Part shown: one piece after another, positions 1-7,485 of the stretch
Numbering within the stretch: the stretch's first letter is position 1
How the letters are laid out: each line of letters starts with the position of its first letter
Origin: Verrucomicrobiales bacterium
GTDB taxonomy: Bacteria; Verrucomicrobiota; Verrucomicrobiia; Limisphaerales; CAIMTB01
Length of the DNA stretch: 64,000 bases
Direction of reading: 5' to 3'
NCBI GenBank assembly: GCA_016795425.1
Contig: JAEUHG010000123.1
Span: 1 to 64,000 of the forward strand
The notes under the pieces: model-generated
Seen by the model: only the letters and a program-made list of their open reading frames with translations
What the model was told of the DNA's origin: nothing
Databases searched by the model: none
Position numbers and translations under genes: made by a program

Positions 1-288
1 GTCGAGTGGTTCACCGTGAACAACAACGGCATTCGCGCCCTGGTGAACGGCGCCCAGACGGGTGCCCTGAAGTCGTTCAAGCGCCGGACGGTGGCCGAAC
101 CCAGCCTGCCGGCCAACAACCCGACCGTGGCCATCGCTCGCTCGGGCGCCAACACGGTGATTACCTACACCGGCACGCTCCAGAGCGCCGATGCCGCGAC
201 GGGACCCTACACGGCCGTCAGTGGGGCGACCTCGCCGTTCACCGTGACGACCACGGGTTCCGCGAAGTTCTATCGCGCCGCCCAATAA
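1..288 (+). CDS. C-terminal end of a secreted verrucomicrobial protein (5' end outside window)
   Basis: The reading frame is open from the first base and stops at TAA 286-288, so only the last 95 residues are visible. An ATG at 16 is internal and not a likely start, because the homology runs through it. The segment matches the C-terminus of the complete gene at 5119-7359 in 68 of 95 positions without gaps, including the shared strings ALVNG, KRRTVAEP and TYTGTLQSAD. It ends in the K-F-Y-R-x-x-Q tail seen on other secreted proteins here. The visible part is probably the end of a PA14-like domain followed by that tail. The function of the whole protein cannot be told from this fragment. A strong terminator follows 35 bp after the stop. 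Confidence 0.85.
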   Translation, partial: VEWFTVNNNGIRALVNGAQTGALKSFKRRTVAEPSLPANNPTVAIARSGANTVITYTGTLQSADAATGPYTAVSGATSPFTVTTTGSAKFYRAAQ

Positions 289-322
289 TCGGCCGCCGAT
301 TCGGAATCGTTTCCTTTGCAGA

Positions 323-357
323 ACAGGGCCGGGGGCAACCCCGGCCCTGTTTGTCTT
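323..357 (+). terminator. Rho-independent terminator (possibly bidirectional)
   Basis: A perfect 12-bp GC-rich stem (323-334 with 339-350) closes a 4-base loop and is followed by TTGTCTT. It lies between the converging ends of the secreted-protein gene and the alcohol dehydrogenase gene, and could end transcription from both sides. Confidence 0.85.
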
Positions 358-1462
358 ATGGGGTCGTCGGCGATTCGCAGCGTATTCCGACGCGATGGAC
401 GCCGGAGGTAACGGCGTAGGCAAAGGCCTCGTTGACCTGGTCGAGCGCGAATGGATCGCAGACTAATGTCTCGAACGGGAACTGGCGGTGGTGGCGCTCG
501 ATGAAATCAACGGCGGTGATGAGATCTCGTTCGTTGTAGTTGTGCAATCCGCGGACGGTCAGGAGATGGCGGACCAGTCGTTCGGCATCGATCTGCAGGG
601 CGCGCTGCGGGAAGGTGGACCCCACGAGCACCAACGTTCCTCCGATGCCCAGTGCTCCCAGGACGATCTCGATGGTCTCCGGAGCTCCGCTGAAATCGAG
701 GGCGACGGTCAGCGGTTCGTTCGGGTTGTCCTGCTCCAGGAAGGATCGAAGGGCCGGAGCCCCGGGTTCCGCCAGCCACGTCGCGTCCGCACCGAAACGC
801 AGCGCCGTCCGCAATCGGTCGGGATCGATGTCCACGGCGATGACTTGTTGAGCACCCGCGACGCGGGCCATGGCGCAGGCGGCGAGGCCGAGCATCCCGG
901 CACCCGCGACCAGCACTCGTCGGTTGGAGAGGCCTCCGGCGAGGCGCAGGGCGCCGGCCACGGTGGCGACCGCGCAGTTGACCAGGGAGAGCACGGGCAA
1001 GGGTACCGGCACATCGACGCGAACGATCGGCGTATGACGCCGGAGCAGGCAATACTCACTGAGGCCGCCGTGGAGGTGGCAATCCGGTGTAACGCGTTCG
1101 TGTCCGTATTTGAAGAGGCCCTCACCCTTTTGCGGGATGCCGAGGCGGGAGAGGGGGGAGTCGGGATTCGACGCGTAGATGGCCCAGGTAATGCGATGCC
1201 CGATGCTGAGTTCCGCGCCGCGCAGGTCGTGCCTGGGGGCGCCGGGGCCGATGGCGGCGATGCGGCCGACGATTTCGTGTCCGAGGATGGTGGGGGACTT
1301 TTCCGTGCGCTTGCCGAGGAAGGTGTGGAGATCGCTTCTGCAGAGGGTGGTGTATTCATTGCGAACGAGGATCTCCCCCGTCTTCAGGGGTGGGAGGGCC
1401 ACGGTTTCGAGATCGAAGGGACGGCCTGGTTCGCGAAAGACGGCGACACGGGAGGTGCTCAT
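356..1462 (-). CDS. Zinc-type alcohol dehydrogenase-like oxidoreductase (HpnZ-like)
   Basis: A 368-residue medium-chain dehydrogenase, probably NAD(P)-dependent and cytosolic. The N-terminal GroES-like fold keeps the catalytic zinc region (LCRSDLHT, Cys41; GHE, His62-Glu63). The Rossmann motif follows (VLVAGAGMLGLAA), with an acidic residue after the second strand. YNERDLITAVDFI near the C-terminus resembles the proposed phosphonate-associated subgroup TIGR03366. No phosphonate genes are visible nearby, so the substrate is unknown. The frame is open further upstream, but the homologous part begins at this ATG; an ATG 8 codons earlier is possible and neither has a clear Shine-Dalgarno. The usual four structural-zinc cysteines before the PQK-x-E motif (about residues 95-120) are absent. 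Confidence 0.82.
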   Translation of the reverse strand: MSTSRVAVFREPGRPFDLETVALPPLKTGEILVRNEYTTLCRSDLHTFLGKRTEKSPTILGHEIVGRIAAIGPGAPRHDLRGAELSIGHRITWAIYASNPDSPLSRLGIPQKGEGLFKYGHERVTPDCHLHGGLSEYCLLRRHTPIVRVDVPVPLPVLSLVNCAVATVAGALRLAGGLSNRRVLVAGAGMLGLAACAMARVAGAQQVIAVDIDPDRLRTALRFGADATWLAEPGAPALRSFLEQDNPNEPLTVALDFSGAPETIEIVLGALGIGGTLVLVGSTFPQRALQIDAERLVRHLLTVRGLHNYNERDLITAVDFIERHHRQFPFETLVCDPFALDQVNEAFAYAVTSGVHRVGIRCESPTTP

Positions 1463-1814
1463 AGGAAGGGAAGCACGGCGAGGCATGACGACTCGGGAGG
1501 AGCCTAGAAGGACCGGTGCGGACACTCCAAGGCGCGAATCGGCTGGCGTCGTAAGGACACCGATTCGTCGCCGTAATGTGACGCCCTTCGTCTCACGGTC
1601 CGCGATAGGGTTCGGAAATGGCGAGTGATGCGCGGTCGGAAATCCGCGCCTGGCTGGAACATCCGGCGAGGCTGGCGTTGTTCGTGAATGGGTTACCGCT
1701 GGGGATGGTGTTCGGTTTGGTCCTTGGATTTCTCGAGGGACGCCGGATGACCGAGGCGTTGACGGTGGAGACTGAAAGCTGGGCTCAATCTCAGGAACCC
1801 TGCAGGGAGGTTTC
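1463..1814. other. Intergenic region, divergent promoters
   Basis: This is about 350 bp between the divergently transcribed dehydrogenase and ROK genes. It must hold both promoters, but no convincing -35/-10 pair is visible. It contains one short open frame (1618-1818, listed separately). No repeat or hairpin stands out. Confidence 0.5.
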
Positions 1815-1818
1815 ATGA
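1618..1818 (+). CDS. Possible small membrane peptide, 66 aa
   Basis: The frame runs from ATG 1618 to a TGA that overlaps the ROK start (ATGA), an arrangement often seen in coupled genes. The peptide has one hydrophobic stretch (LALFVNGLPLGMVFGLVLGF) and no recognised motif. The purine-rich ribosome-binding site of the ROK gene lies inside its end. It may be a chance frame in GC-rich DNA; no family is recognised. Confidence 0.2.
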   Translation: MASDARSEIRAWLEHPARLALFVNGLPLGMVFGLVLGFLEGRRMTEALTVETESWAQSQEPCREVS

Positions 1819-2807
1819 CCAACCAAACAAGGCCGCCGCGATATCTCGTCGGTGTGGACCTGGGCGGGGCGAAGATGCTGGCGGGCATCTACGATGAGAC
1901 CATCCGACGGGTGGACACGGTAAAGCGGAGTACCAAGTCCGACCGAGGACCGGCGGCGGTCATCGAGCGGATCGCGCGCTGTATCCGCGATGTCATCGAC
2001 GAGGCCGACGCTCGTGTTCACGACGTGCGCGCGGTGGTGGTGGGTGTGCCTGGCAAAGTCGATCGAAAGGCGGGTTGGGTGGTTCAATCGGACGTGCTCG
2101 GCTGGGCGGACGTTCCCTTGGTGGATCGTCTGCAGGAGGCGATCGGGCTTCCTGTGTTGATCGAGAACGACCATCAGCTGGCGACGCTGGGCGTCTACAC
2201 GCTCGAACTCAAATCGCGACCACGGAGGCTCCTGGGACTCTTCATTGGTGCCAGAATTGGAGGCGGATGGCTGGTGGACGGGAACCTCTGCGAAGGCTTC
2301 GCGGAAGTGACTGAGGCAATCGGCCACCTGATGCTGGACCCGAAGGGGCCGCGGTGTCGGTGCGGAGGGCACGGTTGTTTTGAGAGCCTGGCGAGCCGAC
2401 ATGCGGTGTTGGATCAGATCCACCGGGCCATGCTCCTGGGGCGGCGCACGGTGTTGGAAGAGGCCTTGGACGGACTGGGGCGACTGCGGGCCAAGGATCT
2501 ATTCCGCGCCTACCGCGGAGGGGATGCCTTGACCTGCGAAGTCATCGACTCTGCCGCGCGCTGGATTCGGGTGGCACTGGCAAACCTGGTTGAGACCTTG
2601 AAGCCTGAGGTCGTGGTTTTGGGCGGCGGAATGACGGAAGTGATTCGGGAGGCGCTGCGAGACTCGATCTTTCGTTCGGGAGTGGAGGGACATGAAACGC
2701 CGACGATCGACGACGTGCCCGTTTGGATCTCCAGCCTGGGAGACGAGGCTTGCCTGGCGGGCGCCGCGTTGTTGGCTCGGCAGCATGGCGAGGTCAACAA
2801 CGAGTGA
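1815..2807 (+). CDS. ROK-family sugar kinase / transcriptional regulator-like protein
   Basis: A 330-residue ROK protein (repressor, ORF, kinase). The N-terminal phosphate loop is present as GVDLGGAK. The catalytic region is IENDHQLATLG, and the cysteine-rich ROK zinc signature CRCGGHGCFE lies near residue 185. There is no N-terminal helix-turn-helix, so it is more likely a cytosolic sugar kinase (glucokinase or N-acetylmannosamine kinase type) than a repressor. GGGAGG lies 8 bases before the ATG. The gene is followed on the same strand, after about 115 bp, by a glycosyltransferase-PHP fusion. A shared role in sugar activation is possible but unproven. The exact sugar cannot be read from sequence. 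Confidence 0.85.
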   Translation: MTNQTRPPRYLVGVDLGGAKMLAGIYDETIRRVDTVKRSTKSDRGPAAVIERIARCIRDVIDEADARVHDVRAVVVGVPGKVDRKAGWVVQSDVLGWADVPLVDRLQEAIGLPVLIENDHQLATLGVYTLELKSRPRRLLGLFIGARIGGGWLVDGNLCEGFAEVTEAIGHLMLDPKGPRCRCGGHGCFESLASRHAVLDQIHRAMLLGRRTVLEEALDGLGRLRAKDLFRAYRGGDALTCEVIDSAARWIRVALANLVETLKPEVVVLGGGMTEVIREALRDSIFRSGVEGHETPTIDDVPVWISSLGDEACLAGAALLARQHGEVNNE

Positions 2808-2921
2808 TCGCGGCGGCCGCGGGTCCGCGACCGATTGTTCACTGGTTGCACCCAGTAATGTGAATAGCTCTTCACTCGCTCGCCGCGAGGCTGTCACGAA
2901 GCCGCCCCAGAGTTCCAGGGC

Positions 2922-4955
2922 GTGAAGAGGATCCTCATTCTCACCGCGTCCTTTGGAGAAGGGCACAATGCCGCGGCCCGAAACATTCGCGAGGCGATCG
3001 AAGCCCTGGATCCTCTGGCCGAGGTCCATTCGGTGGACCTCATGCAGGCGGCCTACGGTCGGCTGAACCAGGTGGCCCGTGCCGCGTATTTTCATTTGGT
3101 GCGGCACGCGCCGTCGGTATGGCGGACCGTGTATCAACTCCTGGACCATTCACCGCGTCTTGCGGCCGGCGGACGCTGGACCCGATTGCGGACGGTGCTG
3201 GAAGGATTGCTGGCGGAAATACGTCCGGATTGCGTGGTCTCGACCTATCCGGTCTATGGCGACGTGATCGCGGAGATTCACCGGGACCACGCCGAACGCC
3301 CGTTCCGCCTTCTCACGGTCATCACCGACTCGATCTCGATCAATGCTGCCTGGCACCAATCGCCTTCGGACCTCTTCTGCGTGGCGAACGAGGCTAGTGC
3401 GCAAAGGCTTTTGGATGCGGGATTGGATCGAGGATGCATTGCGGTGACGGGATTTCCGGTTTCGCCGGCGTTTCAAGGACTCGAGCGCTGCGAACTCCCT
3501 GTTCCGGGCGACGGCCAGCAACGTCGGATTCTCTATATTCTGAATGCTGGCAGCCGTAAGTCGGGGAGGACGTTGGAGGAGATTCTGGAACTGCCGCACA
3601 CCGAACTGACGGTGACCACGGGGCGGGACGCGCATCTGAAAGCGAAGCTTCGGAAGCGACTGGCGCCCTATGGCGAAAGGGTGCGGCTCCTGGGGTGGAC
3701 CAATCTGATGCCCCAGTTGCTGAGTACCCATCATCTGGTGGTCACCAAGGCCGGTGGTGCGACCGTCCAGGAAGCCATTGCCGCACGTTGTCCCCTGGTC
3801 ATTAACCAGACCATTCCAGGCCAGGAAGAGGGGAATGCTCAACTGGTTGTCCAGGGAGGCTATGGATGTGTTGTGGATCGCCCCAGTCGCGTCGCTTCGA
3901 GGATGGAGCAGGTGTTTGCCGAGGGAGCCGTCGAGTGGTCGCTGTGGCGCGAGAACTTGAGTCGGGACAGCCGGCCCGGGGCTGCGATTCGGATTGCCCA
4001 ATTGGCATTGCAGGAACCTGAGTCGATTCCCTCGCCGCAACGGGAGTTCGCTCCCACGCGCGGCCGAGTGAACGGGGTGAGCAGCGGTCGGCCGCGACGG
4101 AGTCCGGCGCGGCGCGCGACGGGGAACGAGCCGGAGTCCCTGCTTTGCGACTTTCACATCCACACCAATTACTCGGACGGCAAACTGACCGTGGGCGAAG
4201 TGGTGGACTACTACGGCGCGCACGGGTTCGATTGTATCTGCATCACCGACCATTTGGCGGATCCGCGACGTCTGATAGGGAAGTTGGCGAGGCTGAGCAG
4301 GCTTACCCTTTCACCGGCGCAATTGCCGGAGTACTTCGAGGTGATACGGCAGGAGGCCAAGCGGGCCTGGCGCCGGTACGGCATGCTGGTGCTGGCCGGG
4401 ATCGAATTCAACAAGGACGGTTACACACCGAAAACCTCCGCGCACTTGCTGGGCATTGGGTTGAACCACGAGGTGGAGTCGGATCTGGATCTTCCGGAGA
4501 CAATCGCGAAAATTCATTCACAAGGGGCTTTGGCGGTCGCGTCTCATCCACATTTGATGAAGAGCGAATGGGGCAAGAACACCCTGTACCTTTGGGAGAA
4601 CCAGGAGATCTTCGTTCCTTTGCTCGACGCCTGGGAGATCGCGAATCGAGATAACTTCTTTCCGCCAGTCGCTCTGAAACGGCTTCCGTTCATTGCCAAC
4701 AGTGATTTCCACAAACCAAGGCACATCTATTCCTGGAAGACGGTGCTGCAGTGCGAAAAAGATCCTGAGGCCATCAAGTCCTGCATTCGCGACAATCAAA
4801 GGGTTTCGATAACTCTTTACCGCGGACAGGAAGTGGGGTTGGCCGGCGGCGAACCCGGGACTCCGTCGAGTTCTCATTTTCGACCGGCACTGGCACCGCA
4901 TCCACTGGCCCTGGCCATCGACCGAATCGGTGCGGCCGACGTCACGGCGGCGTGA
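2922..4955 (+). CDS. Glycosyltransferase (MGDG synthase/GT28-like) fused to a PHP phosphoesterase domain
   Basis: A 677-residue protein starting at GTG. Residues 1-370 are a GT-B glycosyltransferase of the diacylglycerol glycosyltransferase/MGDG synthase type: N-terminal TASFGEGHNAAA, and a C-terminal nucleotide-sugar site with VTKAGGATVQEAIA and a following PGQEEGN. A basic, low-complexity linker (about 375-408, rich in Arg/Pro/Ser) leads to a PHP domain with all expected metal ligands: FHIHTNYSDG, ITDH, GIEFN, ASHPH and NSDFH. The first half probably transfers sugar to a membrane lipid. The second half is a metal-dependent phosphoesterase-like hydrolase of unknown substrate. I know of no standard pathway that explains the combination. 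The frame is continuous and both halves look intact, so this is a real fusion rather than two overlapping genes. Confidence 0.85.
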   Translation: MKRILILTASFGEGHNAAARNIREAIEALDPLAEVHSVDLMQAAYGRLNQVARAAYFHLVRHAPSVWRTVYQLLDHSPRLAAGGRWTRLRTVLEGLLAEIRPDCVVSTYPVYGDVIAEIHRDHAERPFRLLTVITDSISINAAWHQSPSDLFCVANEASAQRLLDAGLDRGCIAVTGFPVSPAFQGLERCELPVPGDGQQRRILYILNAGSRKSGRTLEEILELPHTELTVTTGRDAHLKAKLRKRLAPYGERVRLLGWTNLMPQLLSTHHLVVTKAGGATVQEAIAARCPLVINQTIPGQEEGNAQLVVQGGYGCVVDRPSRVASRMEQVFAEGAVEWSLWRENLSRDSRPGAAIRIAQLALQEPESIPSPQREFAPTRGRVNGVSSGRPRRSPARRATGNEPESLLCDFHIHTNYSDGKLTVGEVVDYYGAHGFDCICITDHLADPRRLIGKLARLSRLTLSPAQLPEYFEVIRQEAKRAWRRYGMLVLAGIEFNKDGYTPKTSAHLLGIGLNHEVESDLDLPETIAKIHSQGALAVASHPHLMKSEWGKNTLYLWENQEIFVPLLDAWEIANRDNFFPPVALKRLPFIANSDFHKPRHIYSWKTVLQCEKDPEAIKSCIRDNQRVSITLYRGQEVGLAGGEPGTPSSSHFRPALAPHPLALAIDRIGAADVTAA

Positions 4956-5118
4956 CAACCTACGATTGGGCGACGCCCGCGTGTCGAGGAGGTGAATTCG
5001 ATCCGCGCGGAGCCTTGGATGATTGCGGCCTCCAGGGCGGTTCCGTATGGGATGCGGTACATCGGCCCGCGGTGGGCTGATGGATCTTCGTTTGAGACTT
5101 GAACACTGAAAACCGTAC

Positions 5119-7359
5119 ATGACGACTCGAGCCTTACACTGGAATCGCAGCAAAACCGCGGCGGTAGCGCGTTGGGGTGCGCCGATCGCGATGGGGGTTG
5201 GACTGACCATGTCCAGCCATGGGCAGAAGCTTTTCTATGAGAGTTTCGACGCCTTGCCCTTCGGACCGAATGTGGAGGAGGCCTCTGCCGGCGCCGCCGT
5301 GTGGACCAAGACGCCGCCTGCCGGTTGGGTGATCGATGACAGTCAGATGCCTGGCTTCGGCACGCCTGAGTACGCCGCCAACGATGGCCGGCGTGAATGG
5401 GCGGGGTGGAGCTTCGCCGACGCGCGCTGGTGGCCTACGGTGGACAATCAACGCCGCGCCGAGTTTTTGCTGGCGACCGGCGGCGCCGCGATTGCCGATC
5501 CGGACGAATGGGACGACGCCACGCATTTGAAGGGCTTGTTCAATTCATTTCTCTCCACACCCGAGATATCGGTTGCGGGGAAGGCCGCAAACAGTCTGGT
5601 CCTGGCATTCGATTCCTCGTGGCGCCCGGAGGGGCATGACGACGGAGGGGCGAACTGGCCGGTGGACGAGAACGGCGAACCTGTGAACAACCAGACGGCG
5701 ATTATCACGGCGCAGTGGGACAATGGGACTCCCATTGAGGTGCTGCGCTGGGAGTCGTATCCGTCGGAGGGCGAATTCTTCCATCCCGACGCTCCCAACG
5801 AGTCGGTGGTGCTCGAACTGAAGAACCCTGGCAACGCGCAGAAACTGCAACTGAAACTGGCCATGGTCGACTCCGCAAACGACTGGTGGTGGGCAGTGGA
5901 CAACGTCGCGGTGGGTGAGCCTCCGTTCATGACCGGATTGTCCGGTTCCGGGATCGGGTTCACGGCCCGGATTCGCGAGGCGCTGGGTAAGACGGTGAAC
6001 GAGAATCAGCCGATTACCGCGAAACTGGATGGTCAACTGGTCGCCGTCACCAAGACCCGCGACGCCGATGTCAACGAACTCGTCCTTCTCAACCACGATC
6101 AGTCGCCGAAGATTTTCGCGCCGCGCTCCACCCATGCCGTGGAACTGGCCTTCACCACCACGGACGGTCGGAATGTGACCGATACCGGCACTTTTGTGGC
6201 GCCGGGCTACACCGCGGTGGCCTCCACGCCGACGAGTGTGACGGCGACGATCAGCGAGACGACCTACCTTGCCGTGGACGAAGCGAAGGGTGTGAAGGTC
6301 GAGTTGGACGGAACGGCGCTGACGGGTTTGACGGTGAGCCGCGAGGACCTAACGGCGGCGGATGGTTCTGACGCTCCCGACCGGATCACGGTCCGTTACG
6401 CGGCGTCGACTCCATTTGCGTCGAGTTCCTCGCACACCCTGAAAGTGACGTTCACGACCAAGACGGCGCAGGAAGTGGTGGAGACGTTGGCCTTCACGGC
6501 TCCCGAGTACGTCACGCTGCCGGCAGCGCTGGCGACGGCAACAGGGACGGGCGCCGATGCCGGCATTCGCTGGCGCACGCACCAACTGGAAGTCAGTCGG
6601 CCCAACAACAACATTGCCGACACGGAAAAGCAGCTCGCCGGAGAACTGGGCGTCAGTGTCCACGACACGAGCAGCCAGAGCGCCGGTGGCTATTTCGAGA
6701 TTCCCTACGTGAATTTCGATCAAAACGCGGGTGACGCCGGCAACTTCAACGCCTCGTCGACGGTCGAAGGGCAGGCGGTCCAGGACGAATTGATCCCGGG
6801 CATTCCCGGTACGACGGGCAGCATGGATAACATCGCCGCGGACGCGTTGGCGTATGTCGAGATCCCTTCGGCCGGAGTGTACACCATGGTGGTGAACAGC
6901 GACGACGGGTTCCAGGTCAGCGTGGGTAACGCCACCAACCCCAGGTATGTCGTGCTCGGCAAGTTCGATGCGGGCCGTGGTCAGGCCGACACCAGCTTCT
7001 ATTTCCAGGCCGAAGCTGCGGGCGTGTATCTCTTCCGGTTACTCTACTTCGAGGGCGGTAGTGACGCTCGGGTGGAATGGTTCACGGTCAATAGCGGCGG
7101 CGTGCGCGCCCTGGTGAACGGGACGCAGACCGGCGCCTTGAAGGCCTACAAGCGTCGTACCGTGGCCGAACCCAACCTCCCCGCGGGCAACCCGACCCTG
7201 GGCATCAGCCGAACAGGCGCCAACGTGACGGTCACCTACACGGGAACGCTGCAGAGCGCGGACCAAGTGGGCGGACCGTACCAGGCCGTCTCCGGCGCGA
7301 CGTCGCCCTATGCCGTCCCGACCGCGGTCGGCGCGAAATTCTACCGGTCGCAGCAATAG
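5119..7359 (+). CDS. Secreted multidomain protein with PA14-like region; paralogue of the gene at the window start
   Basis: A 746-residue protein with a short basic N-terminus and a hydrophobic stretch ending near residue 35 (signal peptide). Residues about 38-275 form a jelly-roll-like region (GQKLFYESFDALPFG to WWWAVDNVAVGEPP). Two beta-rich repeats follow, each ending in an APxY motif (FVAPGY, FTAPEY). Next comes a PA14-like module (about 545-670) with GVYTMVVNSDDGFQVSVG and YLFRLLYFEGG. The F-Y-R tail closes the protein. It is probably an extracellular or surface sugar- or protein-binding protein; no catalytic motif is seen. The last 95 residues match the truncated gene at the window start in 68 positions. 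A terminator follows directly. Confidence 0.8.
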   Translation: MTTRALHWNRSKTAAVARWGAPIAMGVGLTMSSHGQKLFYESFDALPFGPNVEEASAGAAVWTKTPPAGWVIDDSQMPGFGTPEYAANDGRREWAGWSFADARWWPTVDNQRRAEFLLATGGAAIADPDEWDDATHLKGLFNSFLSTPEISVAGKAANSLVLAFDSSWRPEGHDDGGANWPVDENGEPVNNQTAIITAQWDNGTPIEVLRWESYPSEGEFFHPDAPNESVVLELKNPGNAQKLQLKLAMVDSANDWWWAVDNVAVGEPPFMTGLSGSGIGFTARIREALGKTVNENQPITAKLDGQLVAVTKTRDADVNELVLLNHDQSPKIFAPRSTHAVELAFTTTDGRNVTDTGTFVAPGYTAVASTPTSVTATISETTYLAVDEAKGVKVELDGTALTGLTVSREDLTAADGSDAPDRITVRYAASTPFASSSSHTLKVTFTTKTAQEVVETLAFTAPEYVTLPAALATATGTGADAGIRWRTHQLEVSRPNNNIADTEKQLAGELGVSVHDTSSQSAGGYFEIPYVNFDQNAGDAGNFNASSTVEGQAVQDELIPGIPGTTGSMDNIAADALAYVEIPSAGVYTMVVNSDDGFQVSVGNATNPRYVVLGKFDAGRGQADTSFYFQAEAAGVYLFRLLYFEGGSDARVEWFTVNSGGVRALVNGTQTGALKAYKRRTVAEPNLPAGNPTLGISRTGANVTVTYTGTLQSADQVGGPYQAVSGATSPYAVPTAVGAKFYRSQQ

Positions 7360-7386
7360 CGGACCGACCTACCGACCAGCAACCGG

Positions 7387-7428
7387 CCGGGGGACTGGGC
7401 CTTTGGAGGCTTGGTCCCCCGGTTTGCT
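7387..7428 (+). terminator. Rho-independent terminator
   Basis: A 9-bp stem (7387-7395 with 7414-7422) encloses a G/T-rich loop and is followed by TTTGCTT. It ends the secreted-protein gene. It overlaps the first codons of an open frame leading into the cytochrome gene, which argues that the cytochrome really starts downstream at 7486. Confidence 0.7.
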
Positions 7429-7485
7429 TGCGAAGGGCTGCTGATTCGGGAGATAAGAACCGCGTTCGAGATCCGATCCGATCCG

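Noticed and set aside
488..1507. Long open frame on the + strand opposite the alcohol dehydrogenase
   Set aside because: It is the antisense shadow of a gene with clear family motifs; its product is repetitive Gly/Asp/Glu-rich text with no domain.
3150..4253. Minus-strand frame of 367 codons inside the glycosyltransferase-PHP gene
   Set aside because: It runs opposite two intact conserved domains and has no motif; typical of GC-rich antisense.
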